In this document: in pieces, positions 1-8,900 of the stretch | Layout: each line of letters opens with the position of its first letter | Position numbering within the stretch: the first letter of the stretch is position 1 | Assembly (NCBI GenBank): GCA_017471925.1 | Contig: JAFURM010000058.1 | Span: 1 to 34,067, forward strand | Length of the DNA stretch: 34,067 bases | Direction: 5' to 3' | Origin: Bacteroides sp. | GTDB taxonomy: Bacteria; Bacteroidota; Bacteroidia; Bacteroidales; Bacteroidaceae | The notes under the pieces: generated by a model | What the model was told of the DNA's origin: nothing | The model's database searches: none | The model's input: only the letters and a program-made list of their open reading frames with translations | Program-made: the position numbers and the translations under genes

Positions 1-435
1 ATTACCGCTTCGGCTTCAAATGGATCACATTTTTATGGTGGTGTCGTGGGGTTCAATTATGCTGAGTCCACTATAATAGCCTGCGGCAACACGGGCAAAG
101 TGGTGGCATCAGCAAATGGAGTTGGCGGCATTGTAGGTGCCAACTATAGCGTTCCGGTATATGCGTGCTGGACGAAAGAAACCACCGAGCTTAGGTATGG
201 AGGAGAGGTATCCAGCAAGGATGGAGTGGGAATAGATTTAGATATCCGCAATGCAGGTGTGCTAAAAGCGTGCTACTCCTTTGCTAACGCCTCGGCAGTA
301 GCAGATGCCATCACAGCTATGAATACCGTCATTGAAGAGTATAACGCCTCGGCTGCCGAGGGCAGGAAATGTACTTATAAATGGCAAGTCGGCACCGATG
401 GCTATCCTACGCTGGTGGCTACGGCAACAGAATAA
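1..435 (+). CDS. 3' end of a GLUG-repeat surface protein (5' truncated)
   Basis: The reading frame is open from base 1, so only the C-terminal 144 residues are present; the GTG at 46 is not a real start. The sequence shows GLUG-type repeats: GGVVGFNYAE, then IIACGNTGKV, then GGIVGANYS. These have the Gly-Gly-hydrophobic-Val-Gly-x-Asn core followed by a short 'ACGNTGKV' strand. The tail ends KWQVGTDGYPTLVAT, a common ending for Bacteroides GLUG-containing fimbrillin-like or adhesin proteins. Such proteins are normally secreted lipoproteins with a beta-helical stack. The signal peptide lies outside the window, so secretion is inferred from the family. It runs on the opposite strand to the fimbrial operon at 5991-15822 and is separated from it by a housekeeping operon, so it is probably not part of that system. 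Ligand unknown. Confidence 0.7.
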   Translation: MTASASNGSHFYGGVVGFNYAESTIIACGNTGKVVASANGVGGIVGANYSVPVYACWTKETTELRYGGEVSSKDGVGIDLDIRNAGVLKACYSFANASAVADAITAMNTVIEEYNASAAEGRKCTYKWQVGTDGYPTLVATATE

Positions 436-443
436 GTAACTTA

Positions 444-474
444 GGGCAGGAAGAGGGTGATGCCTCTCCTGCCC
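444..474 (+). terminator. Hairpin after the GLUG gene, possible terminator
   Basis: The arms GGGCAGGAAGAGG and CCTCTCCTGCCC pair with one bulged A around a 6-nt loop, starting 9 nt after the stop codon. The stem is GC-rich and well placed, but no T-tract follows, so an intrinsic terminator is only probable. Confidence 0.5.
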
Positions 475-673
475 ACAAATAACCTCCCAAGCCGGGCGGG
501 AGATGTAAGTGCTCGGCTCTCCATACTTTCGCATCGTAGACCTACACGGAGAATCCGAAAAACCGAATAGGAAATAGAGTAGGAAAAATAATCGCATTAT
601 GAATGAAGAATATTCTTGGTTGTATGACGAATTACAAAAGGTATAAGAGTTTAATCTTTTGACAATTAGAAGG

Positions 674-734
674 ATAGCGGTAAAAGCATTAACTTTATAG
701 TGTTCAATTATAACATTAAAATGATTACCGCTAT
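674..734. repeat. 10-bp inverted repeat with a 41-nt spacer
   Basis: ATAGCGGTAA (674-683) is perfectly repeated in inverse as TTACCGCTAT (725-734). The spacer is AT-rich and contains a smaller TGTT/AACA pair. It could be a transcript hairpin or a binding site for a dimeric regulator. No gene or transposase is associated with it. Confidence 0.5.
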
Positions 735-799
735 GTTCTAATAATTATATCGAACTCACGTTAAAGGAAGAATAATAATAGAGACATCCGTTAACATTT

Positions 800-829
800 A
801 AGGCCATTCCTTAGTCAAGGAAGAGCCTT
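800..829 (+). other. Hairpin upstream of the sppA promoter
   Basis: AAGGC (800-804) pairs with GCCTT (825-829) and TTCCTT (807-812) with AAGGAA (817-822) around a 4-nt AGTC loop, separated by a small internal loop. It lies about 75 nt before the -7 box and has no T-tract. Role unknown. Confidence 0.4.
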
Positions 830-905
830 CGCCCATTTTAGCCGTCTCCAATGTGACAAACCGAAAAAACAGGCGACAGATAAAACAAATATCAACTCAA
901 TTAAT

Positions 906-913
906 TACCTTTG
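906..913 (+). promoter_or_regulatory. Candidate -7 box for sppA
   Basis: TACCTTTG is a full match to the Bacteroidota -7 consensus TAnnTTTG. It lies 41 nt before the ATG at 955, giving a leader of roughly 35 nt. No TTTG-like -33 box is visible 19-21 nt upstream. Its position inside the upstream-extended frame supports the 955 start. Confidence 0.5.
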
Positions 914-954
914 TTGCTGCAAAAGCAGTGCATAAAAAAAAACGATTTGAAACA

Positions 955-2733
955 ATGAAAGATTTTCTGAAATTCACGTTAGCCACCATCACTGGTGTTA
1001 TCTTATCAAGCGTCGTGCTGTTCGTCCTGAACATCATTGTACTATTCGGCATGGTATCTTCCTCCGAGAGCGAGACCATTGTCAGCGAAAACTCCGTAGT
1101 CATGCTGAACCTGAACGGCATTCTGATTGAACGCAGCCAGGAGAATCCCTTCGGAATGCTCATGGGAGAGGAGAACGAGAACCTGGGTCTCAACGACATA
1201 TTGAGTGCCATCAAGAAGGCCAAGGAGAACGAAGACATCAAGGGCATATACCTTCAGGCAGGTGCCCTGAGCAGTGGTTTTGCCGCATTGGAGGAGATAC
1301 GCGACGCCCTGGTGGACTTCAAGGAGTCGGGCAAGTTCATCGTGGCCTATGGCGACACTTACACCCAAGGTGCCTACTACCTGTCCAGCGTGGCCGACAA
1401 GGTGATGCTCAATCCTCAAGGCATGATTGAATGGCGGGGTCTGGCCTCACAGCCCATGTTCTACAAGGACCTGTTAGAGAAAATCGGCGTGGAAGTGCAG
1501 GTGTTCAAGGTGGGTACCTACAAATCGGCCGTGGAGCCTTTCATAGCCACCGAGATGAGCCCGGCCAACCGTGAGCAGGTGAGCACTTTCCTGAACAGCA
1601 TCTGGGGTGTGATGACCAAGGATGTTGCCGCTTCCCGCCAGCTGACAGTCGAGGCTCTGAACGAGGCAGCCGACCGCTTGCTGATGTTCCACCCGGCCGA
1701 GGAGAGCGTGAAGAGCGGATTGGCCGACACCCTTATCTATAAGAATGACGTGCGCAACTACCTGAAGCAGCTGGCCGGAATCGAAGAAGATGACGACCTG
1801 CCCGTCCTGAGCCTGCAAGAGACCGTGAACATCAAGAAGAATGTGCCTAAGGACAAGAGCGGCAACATCGTAGCCGTCTATTATGCCACAGGAGAAATCG
1901 TGGACGAGAGCAACGCCTCCCCCATGTCTGCCAGCAAGGAAGTGATTGACGGACAGAAAGTGATTCACGACCTGCGCCGCCTGAAGGAGGATGAAGACGT
2001 GAAGGCTGTGGTGCTGCGCGTGAACTCTCCCGGCGGCAGTGCCTATGCCTCCGAGCAGATATGGTATGCCGTAAGCGAACTGAAGAAAGAGAAGCCGGTC
2101 ATTGTCTCCATGAGCGACTATGCCGCATCCGGCGGATATTACATCTCCTGCAACGCCGACACCATCGTGGCCGAACCGACCACCCTGACCGGCTCCATCG
2201 GCATCTTCGGCCTCTTCCCCAATGTTCAGGGGCTGACAGAAAAGTTCGGCCTGGACTTCGACGTGGTGAAGACCAACCCCTATGCCGACTTCGGCGACTT
2301 CACCCGTCCGATGAACGATGGCGAGAAGGCACTGATGCAGGCCTACGTCAACCAGGGATACGACCTCTTCCTGACCCGCTGCTCCGATGGCCGCAACATC
2401 TCCAAGGAGGAGCTGGACAAGATTGCACAAGGACGTGTATGGACAGGCGAGACGGCACTCGAGCTGGGGCTGGTAGACGTGCTGGGCGGATTGGACACGG
2501 CTATGGACATTGCCATCCAGAAGGCCGGACTTGAGAACTACACCGTACTCTCCTACCCCAAGCAGGAGAGTTTCATCGAAACCCTGATGAACACCGGCAG
2601 CGGCAACTACATCAAGGCACACCTGCTGAAGGGGAAGGTGGGCGAATACTACAAGCAGTTCAGCGTACTGGAGAACATCGACCAGTGCAGCCGCATCCAG
2701 GCACGCCTCCCCTTCGAACTGAACATCCAGTAA
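955..2733 (+). CDS. sppA: Signal peptide peptidase SppA, long (67K) form
   Basis: This is an inner-membrane serine protease that degrades cleaved signal peptides on the periplasmic side. The 592-aa product fits the two-domain 67K SppA class. It starts with a membrane segment (about residues 5-33) after MKDFLKF. The general-base lysine is Lys190 in VGTYKSAVEPF, and the nucleophile is Ser362 in VNSPGGSAYASEQ; both motifs are intact and form the Ser/Lys dyad across the two crotonase-like repeats. The start at 955 is chosen because the upstream extension to 853 is charged, unlike the family, and contains the -7 box. It is the first gene of an operon, with only 4 nt before lpxK. Pairing a membrane protease with a lipid A gene suggests shared envelope-linked expression rather than a shared reaction. 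Confidence 0.95.
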   Translation: MKDFLKFTLATITGVILSSVVLFVLNIIVLFGMVSSSESETIVSENSVVMLNLNGILIERSQENPFGMLMGEENENLGLNDILSAIKKAKENEDIKGIYLQAGALSSGFAALEEIRDALVDFKESGKFIVAYGDTYTQGAYYLSSVADKVMLNPQGMIEWRGLASQPMFYKDLLEKIGVEVQVFKVGTYKSAVEPFIATEMSPANREQVSTFLNSIWGVMTKDVAASRQLTVEALNEAADRLLMFHPAEESVKSGLADTLIYKNDVRNYLKQLAGIEEDDDLPVLSLQETVNIKKNVPKDKSGNIVAVYYATGEIVDESNASPMSASKEVIDGQKVIHDLRRLKEDEDVKAVVLRVNSPGGSAYASEQIWYAVSELKKEKPVIVSMSDYAASGGYYISCNADTIVAEPTTLTGSIGIFGLFPNVQGLTEKFGLDFDVVKTNPYADFGDFTRPMNDGEKALMQAYVNQGYDLFLTRCSDGRNISKEELDKIAQGRVWTGETALELGLVDVLGGLDTAMDIAIQKAGLENYTVLSYPKQESFIETLMNTGSGNYIKAHLLKGKVGEYYKQFSVLENIDQCSRIQARLPFELNIQ

Positions 2734-2737
2734 ATGA

Positions 2738-3841
2738 ATGGAAGACAGCACTATCAGGATATATCACGGACTGCGCCCGATAGCCTGGCTTTACGGCTTG
2801 GCTGTCAGGCTGAGAAACAAACTCTTTGACTGGGGACTGCTCCGGTCAAGGAGTTTTTCCGTTCCTGTCATCTGTGTGGGTAACCTCGCAGTGGGAGGAA
2901 CCGGCAAGACTCCGCACACCGAATATCTGATAGCCTTGCTGCAACGGCACGGCCTGCAAGTGGCCACCCTGAGCCGTGGCTACAAGCGTCACAGCAAGGG
3001 TTACCTCCTGGCCGATGAAGCGAGCGATGCCCGCCTGATTGGCGACGAGCCTTTCCAGATGAAGCAGAAGTTTCCGAACATACAGGTAGCCGTGGACGAG
3101 AAGCGTTGTCATGGTATAGAGGAGCTTCTGAAAGCGGACTCTCCCCGTGTGGACGCCATACTCTTAGACGACGCCTTCCAGCACCGCTACGTAAAGGCCG
3201 GACTGAACATCCTGCTGACCGACTATCACCGCCTGTACTGTGACGACCTTCTGCTGCCTGCCGGCCGCCTGCGCGAACCGGCCTGTGGCAAGGAGCGTGC
3301 CCAGATAGTCATCGTGACCAAATGTCCGCACGACCTCCGGCCGACAGACTATGACGCCATCAGTCACAGGCTGCAGCTTCAGCCCCATCAGCAACTCTAC
3401 TTCACCACCTTCCGCTACGGCAGGCTCTATCCCCTGTATCCGTCCCGGACTTCCAACCTTCCTGTCTCCTTAGAGGGCAAGCAGGTCGTGTTGCTCACCG
3501 GCATAGCCTCGCCCGCCCCCCTCATTCAGGAAGTGGAGCGACAGGCAGAGTCGGTCACCCTGCTGACCTTTGGCGACCATCACGACTTCAGCGAAAAGGA
3601 CCTGCACGAGATGGGGCGTCTGTTTGCCACGCTGGAAGAGGGCAAACGGCTGATTGTCACCACTGAGAAAGACGCGGCACGCCTGAGGGGAATGGTGCGG
3701 GCAGATGACAGCCTGGCTCCCTACATCCGGGTGCTCCCCATCGAAATCGCCTTCCTGCAAGAGAAAGAAGAATTATTCAACCAAAATATCATGGGCTATG
3801 TTAGAACAGATTCAAGAAACCGCAGCTTACCTGAAGAGTAA
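2738..3841 (+). CDS. lpxK: Tetraacyldisaccharide 4'-kinase LpxK
   Basis: LpxK transfers phosphate from ATP to the 4' position of the lipid A disaccharide at the inner membrane, giving lipid IVA, the acceptor for Kdo. The product is 367 aa. The N-terminal part (residues 1-40) carries the basic/hydrophobic GLRPIAWLYGLAVRLRN segment typical of the membrane-binding helix. The P-loop is GNLAVGGTGKT, about residues 48-58. The LpxK signature LLDDAFQHR follows around residue 145. The ATG is 4 nt after the sppA stop. The last 44 nt overlap punA in another frame, so the ends of the two proteins are constrained together. kdsA of the same LPS pathway is elsewhere in the window (21209-22012). Bacteroides lipid A often loses its 4'-phosphate later, which still requires LpxK for Kdo addition (family knowledge). 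Confidence 0.95.
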   Translation: MEDSTIRIYHGLRPIAWLYGLAVRLRNKLFDWGLLRSRSFSVPVICVGNLAVGGTGKTPHTEYLIALLQRHGLQVATLSRGYKRHSKGYLLADEASDARLIGDEPFQMKQKFPNIQVAVDEKRCHGIEELLKADSPRVDAILLDDAFQHRYVKAGLNILLTDYHRLYCDDLLLPAGRLREPACGKERAQIVIVTKCPHDLRPTDYDAISHRLQLQPHQQLYFTTFRYGRLYPLYPSRTSNLPVSLEGKQVVLLTGIASPAPLIQEVERQAESVTLLTFGDHHDFSEKDLHEMGRLFATLEEGKRLIVTTEKDAARLRGMVRADDSLAPYIRVLPIEIAFLQEKEELFNQNIMGYVRTDSRNRSLPEE

Positions 3842-4607
3842 GATGCACACCTCACCCGAAACCGCCATCATCCTGGGCACCGGCTTAGGCAGCCTGGCCG
3901 GAGAGATTACCGAGAAGTATGAAATCAAGTACGAAGAGATCCCCCACTTCCCCGTCTCCACCGTAGAGGGACATAGCGGCAAGCTCATCTTCGGCAAGTT
4001 GGGCAACAAGGACATCATGGCCATGCAAGGACGCTTCCACTACTACGAGGGCTACTCCATGAAAGAGGTGACCTTCCCCGTAAGAGTGATGCGCGAACTG
4101 GGCATCAAGACCCTTTTTGTCTCCAACGCCAGCGGGGGCATGAACCCCGACTTTGAAATCGGTGACCTGATGATTATCACCGACCACATCAACCACTTCC
4201 CCGAACATCCGTTGCGCGGCAGAAACATCCCCTACGGCCCGCGCTTCCCGGACATGAGCGAAGCCTACGACAGGAGTCTCATCCAAAAGGCCGATGCCAT
4301 CGCTGCCGAGAAGGGCATCAAAGTGCAGCACGGCATATACATCGGCACGCAGGGTCCCACCTTTGAGACTCCGGCCGAATACAAGATGTTCCGCATTCTC
4401 GGAGCAGACGCCGTAGGCATGTCCACCGTGCCCGAAGTCATCGTGGCCAACCACTGCGGCATCAAGGTATTCGGTGTGTCGGTCATCACCGACCTCGGCG
4501 TAGAGGGCAAGATTGTAGAGGTGAGCCACGAAGAGGTGCAGAAAGCGGCCGATGCCGCCCAACCCCGCATGACGGAAATCATGCGCGAACTGATCAACAG
4601 AAGCTAA
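3798..4607 (+). CDS. punA: Purine nucleoside phosphorylase, trimeric PunA/PNP class
   Basis: The enzyme cleaves purine nucleosides with phosphate to free base and ribose-1-phosphate in the cytosol. The 269-aa length and motifs fit the low-molecular-mass trimeric class: phosphate loop ILGTGLGS, VEGHSGK, GRFHYYEG, SNASGGMN, GTQGPTFETPAE with base-binding Glu190, and GADAVGMSTVPE with Met208. The residue aligned with human Asn243 is Asp232 (SVITDLG). The spacing from Glu190 is 42 residues, the same as human Glu201 to Asn243, so the alignment is secure. Asp at this position favours 6-amino purines in known mutants, so the substrate range may include adenosine. The start at 3798 gives the usual N-terminus and overlaps lpxK by 44 nt; a start at 3705 would add residues unlike the family. 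thiL follows after 26 nt. Confidence 0.93.
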   Translation: MLEQIQETAAYLKSKMHTSPETAIILGTGLGSLAGEITEKYEIKYEEIPHFPVSTVEGHSGKLIFGKLGNKDIMAMQGRFHYYEGYSMKEVTFPVRVMRELGIKTLFVSNASGGMNPDFEIGDLMIITDHINHFPEHPLRGRNIPYGPRFPDMSEAYDRSLIQKADAIAAEKGIKVQHGIYIGTQGPTFETPAEYKMFRILGADAVGMSTVPEVIVANHCGIKVFGVSVITDLGVEGKIVEVSHEEVQKAADAAQPRMTEIMRELINRS

Positions 4608-4633
4608 CATCACTAAAAGAAACAGACTGTAAC

Positions 4634-5668
4634 ATGCGAACAGAAATAGCGACCCTCGGCGAATTCGGCCTCATCAACCGTCTCACCGAGGGACTTACTC
4701 CCAAGAATCCCTCCACCCGTTATGCCGTAGGCGATGATGCTGCCGTCCTGACTCCTGCCAGCGGCACAGAGACACTGGTCACTACCGACCTGCTGCTCGA
4801 GGGTGTACACTTCGACCTCACCTATGTGCCTCTGAAACACCTCGGCTATAAGGCCGCCGTAGTCAACTTCAGCGACATCTATGCCATGAACGGCACTCCA
4901 CGCCAAATCACCGTCTCGTTAGGCATCTCCAAGCGTTTTTGCATCGAAGAGTTGGAGGCACTCTATGGTGGCATCAGACTGGCCTGCGATGCCTACGGTG
5001 TAGACATCGTGGGAGGCGACACGACCTCTTCACTTACCGGACTTACCATCAGCATCACCTGCATCGGTGAAGTGGAAAAGGGGAAAGCCGTCTATCGCAA
5101 CGGCGCCAAGGAGAGCGACCTCATCTGCGTCAGCGGAGATCTCGGGGCTGCCTATATGGGCCTGCAACTGTTGGAGCGTGAGAAGGTGGTGCTGAACGGC
5201 ACAGGCCAGGAGGTACAACCCGACTTTGCCGGCAAGGAGTACCTGCTGGAGCGTCAGCTGAAACCCGAGGCACGCCGTGACATCATCCAAAAGTTGGCCG
5301 AAGCGGGCATCCGTCCCACAGCCATGATGGACATTTCCGACGGTCTCTCCTCCGAACTGATGCACATCTGCACCCAGAGTCACGCCGGTTGCCGCATCTA
5401 TGAGGAGCACCTCCCCATAGACTATCAGACAGCCGTCATGGCCGAAGAGCTGAACATGAACGTCAGCACCTGTGCCCTGAATGGCGGTGAAGACTATGAA
5501 CTGCTGTTCACTGTCCCCATCTCCGACTATGAGAAGGTGGACAACATAGAGGGCATCCGACTGATTGGACACATCACCAAGCCCGAACTGGGCTGCGCCC
5601 TCATCACCCGCGACGGTCAGGAATTTGAGCTGAAAGCCCAAGGGTGGAATCCGCTGAAAGAGGATTAG
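4634..5668 (+). CDS. thiL: Thiamine-monophosphate kinase ThiL
   Basis: ThiL phosphorylates thiamine monophosphate with ATP to make thiamine diphosphate, the last step of the cofactor pathway. The product is 344 aa and belongs to the PurM-like ATP-grasp-independent kinase fold. Visible motifs in order are AVGDDAAVL (residues 31-39, metal and ATP binding), TTDLLLEGVHFD, VNFSDIYAMNG, VGGDTTSS, MMDISDGLSSEL and NGGEDYELLFT. All are intact. It is the last gene of the sppA-lpxK-punA-thiL operon and is followed within 25 nt by a strong terminator. No other thiamine genes are in the window, so its operon partners do not share its pathway. Confidence 0.95.
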   Translation: MRTEIATLGEFGLINRLTEGLTPKNPSTRYAVGDDAAVLTPASGTETLVTTDLLLEGVHFDLTYVPLKHLGYKAAVVNFSDIYAMNGTPRQITVSLGISKRFCIEELEALYGGIRLACDAYGVDIVGGDTTSSLTGLTISITCIGEVEKGKAVYRNGAKESDLICVSGDLGAAYMGLQLLEREKVVLNGTGQEVQPDFAGKEYLLERQLKPEARRDIIQKLAEAGIRPTAMMDISDGLSSELMHICTQSHAGCRIYEEHLPIDYQTAVMAEELNMNVSTCALNGGEDYELLFTVPISDYEKVDNIEGIRLIGHITKPELGCALITRDGQEFELKAQGWNPLKED

Positions 5669-5689
5669 ATATAGCTTCCGACCTGCAAT

Positions 5690-5740
5690 GTAGCCCAAAA
5701 TCCGATTGCCATCCGCACGGATTATGGGCTACTTTTCTTT
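5690..5740 (+). terminator. Rho-independent terminator after thiL
   Basis: GTAGCCCAAAATCCG (5690-5704) pairs with CGGATTATGGGCTAC (5718-5732), leaving a short internal mismatch and a 13-nt loop. TTTTCTTT follows directly. It ends the sppA-thiL operon. Confidence 0.9.
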
Positions 5741-5990
5741 ATAACTTCGTTAGCACCGGTGGCCAAAAGTACAGCCAAACGTTTATCCCCCCCTTCTTCG
5801 TTTGTTTCCAGTTTGTCATGGATTGGGGGCAAATCCGTCTTTTCGTCCATACATGTTTGGTGCGCAGACGAGACATGTTTCGTCCGCGCACCAAACATGT
5901 CTCGTCCACGCACCACACGTGTCTCGTCCAACGGGCATAAAGGGGTCACCTGAGAGCATTTTAGATTATGCATCTTCGGCCGGGAAGCGT
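5741..5990. other. Convergent intergenic region with palindromic repeats
   Basis: This is the space between the thiL terminator and the end of the fimbrial operon, which reads toward it from the minus strand. Several frames on both strands are open across it, but none has a recognisable product and all pass through the palindromic repeats. No clear terminator for the fimbrial operon is visible apart from those repeats. Confidence 0.6.
5851..5929. repeat. Nested palindrome plus 22-bp tandem repeat
   Basis: A perfect 15-bp inverted repeat, ACATGTTTGGTGCGC (5851-5865) against GCGCACCAAACATGT (5886-5900), encloses 20 nt that contain a second pair, GACGA and TCGTC, around an ACATGT core. The right arm is also the start of a 22-nt unit (5886-5907) repeated in tandem at 5908-5929, with the core changed from ACATGT to ACACGTGT so that it stays palindromic. 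This looks like an extragenic palindromic (REP-like) repeat between convergent genes. In RNA it would form a long hairpin from either strand. Confidence 0.75.
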
Positions 5991-8900
5991 TCAATATTCC
6001 AGGTCTCTCACACAACGGATTTTGCTTGCCCCTCCATCGAGCGAGGCGTAATTGTGTCCGAAGAACCAGGAGGTTTTGGTGCTGACCGTATTGGTGCCAT
6101 AAATATCCTTGTTGCTTCCCAGGCTTCCCAACGAATAATAGGAACTGGTATAGATATAGCCATTCCACCAACCGGAGTCCGTAACATAGAGGCGCATGAG
6201 AGCCGCTTCCCGGACATTGGGCACACGATACCCAGCAGGGCAAGGGGAGTATCCGGCTTCGAGGTCGGACTTAAGGGCTGCATAGGAGCCACCTGTATAA
6301 TTGACCAAGTCACCCGTCCGGAAGCCATAGTACAAGCGTGCCATCTCGGCACTTTCGTCCGCAGGTTCCAATTCTTTGGTCGTATAAAAGCGCAGCGACT
6401 TGTCATTGATATTCGTAAGATCGAAAGAGTAAACGCCATTGTCGGGTCCCGTCACTCCCACAAGCGTCTGCGGCACGTTGTCCACATTCTCCACATCGGC
6501 TTTTTCCTGCCTGTCCATGCCCAAGTTACGGACACAGCGGGCGGAGAATGCGCTCAGATGCATTCTGTTCTTTTCACGGTTGTCGGCATCGTTCCTGTAC
6601 CACTCCATTTCCTGCCGGTAGTAACTCGTGGAGAGTCCCTCTTCTGCCCACAACACGACGGGACAGGCATTGGCGGAGCTGCGCGTGCTGCTGACGATGT
6701 GTTCACGCCACTTGTAGCACCCCTCAAAATGATGGCCGACGGGATAGGTGCCGGTTTGTGCCGCCCGCGTCGAACTGTACAAGGCCGCATCACTGTTCTG
6801 CCCCAATTCACCCATATACAGGCCATAGAGCTGATCAATGGAGGCCAGATACCAACGCACTTCATCCGGGTCAATCTTTCCATTACCGTTGTTGTCACGA
6901 TTGCGCATCATGGAAGCGTAGCGCATGACTGCATAGTCTCCCTTCAGGAAATAGATATCGTTGTTGTTCACATAATCGTTGGGACGTTCATAATCCATGT
7001 AGTAGCCCCACTCTGTCGGTTCATCATCAAGTACATTGACGGTATGCTGCACATCATTGAACGCGCCATTCGCCATCAGCCCCCACAGGCAGGCCGTGTT
7101 ATAGAGTCCGTTGGACGACGAGGTGTTTTCCAGGGTGGGAATTCCCAAATCTCCGGGAATGTCAAACAGCGTCTCGTCATTGTTGTAGAACCACAGGAAG
7201 TGTTCAGCCGTTTCGTCCACAGTTTCACAGCCCCATGCCGTGAGCAGGCCATCCTTATTCGTATTATACGGTGTCTGTATGGAGCGTTGCCTCAAGGTGA
7301 CAATGCTCCCGGTGGAAGAGCTGGCCTTGTCCAGGCTCTCCCTGCTGTCACAGAGGATGTGCATCAAGCGGTTGGGCTGATTCACAAAATCTTTCCAAAG
7401 GTCTTCGCGCGTCTCTCCCGTAATAGGGTTGCTTTCATAATAGAATTCATCAACGAAAGCGGTTATATAGATACGGTCACGCCACCAGACCTGGCTGGTA
7501 TCATTGGCATTGCCGCCATTTCCGAACTTGTCGTACCACGATTGGTCAAACTCCTTGCGGAAAAGATGTTGCTCTCCCCTATCCTTCTTGCGCTTTTCCT
7601 CCTTTATAAACTTCGTGAGTTCCACGATGTCCATCAGTTCTTCGGAAGCATCTCCGGGATAGACGCGGTTGTTGGGAGAATAGGTGTAGTCGTCCGTTTG
7701 GGCATTCTTCTCCACGGAGAGTTTGTTCACCATAAACTTCACCCATTTATAATCCATTCCCGAGGGTATTTCCGTGTCGCCCACCTTTTCCGGCACCCCT
7801 TCCTTGCCAAAAGGCGTTTTCACATACCAGGTCATGGCATCAGGTTCTATCTGCTGTGCGTCCAAGGCAAACACCCGCTGTCCATAGTGGGCATCAAAGG
7901 TGTACAAGGACTCCTGGGCAACGTATATCCTCCCCGTAGCACCGGCGTTGCCTTCCTGAACCAATGCCGGGTTCAGGGCCTGCGAGGTTTCCACCTCCAC
8001 CTGAATGCTGTTCACGCCCTTTATGGTGATGGTATAAGTGTAGCAGGTGTTTCGCCACACGTCATAGTTGTCCTTCGAAGTGGCAATATCTCCCAAATGG
8101 ACATAATAGGTGACTGCGGCGGTAAGTGTTTGGGAACGCGCTTCGGAAGAGACGTCTACCACCATCTTGATTTCCCCCTTTATCTCCATATAGGTGGCAC
8201 ATTCGGGAGCATGCACCCACAGGCTGTCGGTCGTGTCATATTCCCCCTTGGCATTCTTCACACGCAAGTCACGCTTATGATATTCTCCCTCCACGGATGT
8301 TTTCTTTCCGGTAGGGACTTCTCTGTTTTCAAGCATATAGAAGGAGAATCCATGTCCATCGGTCGTATGGGTTTCAAAGCCGATAGCCTCTGTATCAAAA
8401 TAGCCCGCCGGCTTATCTGCTTGTTCATAGTCGGCATCACGCGCCACGACATAGGATGCCTTGGGAAGATTGATGACCCTCCACGACTCCGGGACAAACT
8501 CTTTCAGGGTTTGCGTGGAGGCCACTCCATCCGGGTCGGTCTCAGTGGTCGTTGAACCGGAAGCGACATTGATGTTCACTTTCACTTTGGCATCCAACCG
8601 CACCAGCATGACTTTGCTCAAAGCAGTCCCGGCATCGTTCTTCAACATGACGCTACCATTGTCTGCAACATCAATCAGTGCCTCGCCCGTCATCGGGAAA
8701 TAGCCATTACGTGAAGTGATTTCCTGATTGAGCGTGGCCGCAAGTTCGCGCAATTCGCCCTCTGTACGTATCGTGTTCAGCTTTTCCGGCGAGATATTCA
8801 CCATGTCGGCATCTATATTGGCCACCATATACAGTTTTCCGCCGGTGACAACAGGAGACTTGATGCGCATAGTGCCGTTTGTGGGCGTGCCTCCCTCAGC

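Larger units (their letters stand above)
436..954. other. Noncoding region between the GLUG gene and sppA
   Basis: No convincing gene is present in these 519 nt. The only small start-to-stop frame is 599-646 (15 codons, MNEEYSWLYDELQKV), with no supporting context. The region holds the hairpin at 444-474, a separated perfect 10-bp inverted repeat at 674-734, a second hairpin at 800-829 and a Bacteroides-type -7 box at 906-913. It is visibly AT-rich from about 640 to 800. An open frame extends upstream of sppA to 853, but it reads through the promoter box and the encoded residues look nothing like an SppA N-terminus. Confidence 0.7.

Noticed and set aside
853-954. Upstream extension of sppA to an earlier ATG
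   Set aside because: It runs through the -7 box and encodes a basic stretch unlike any SppA start; ATG 955 begins a normal membrane segment.
5851-5929. Possible CRISPR array
   Set aside because: The units are adjacent with no unique spacers, are only about 22 nt and have no cas genes nearby.
5802-8555. A 917-codon open frame on the plus strand, opposite the DUF4906 gene
   Set aside because: The frame is an antisense shadow. Its translation is low-complexity and lacks domains, while the minus frame has a signal peptide, EF-hand loop and conserved ending.
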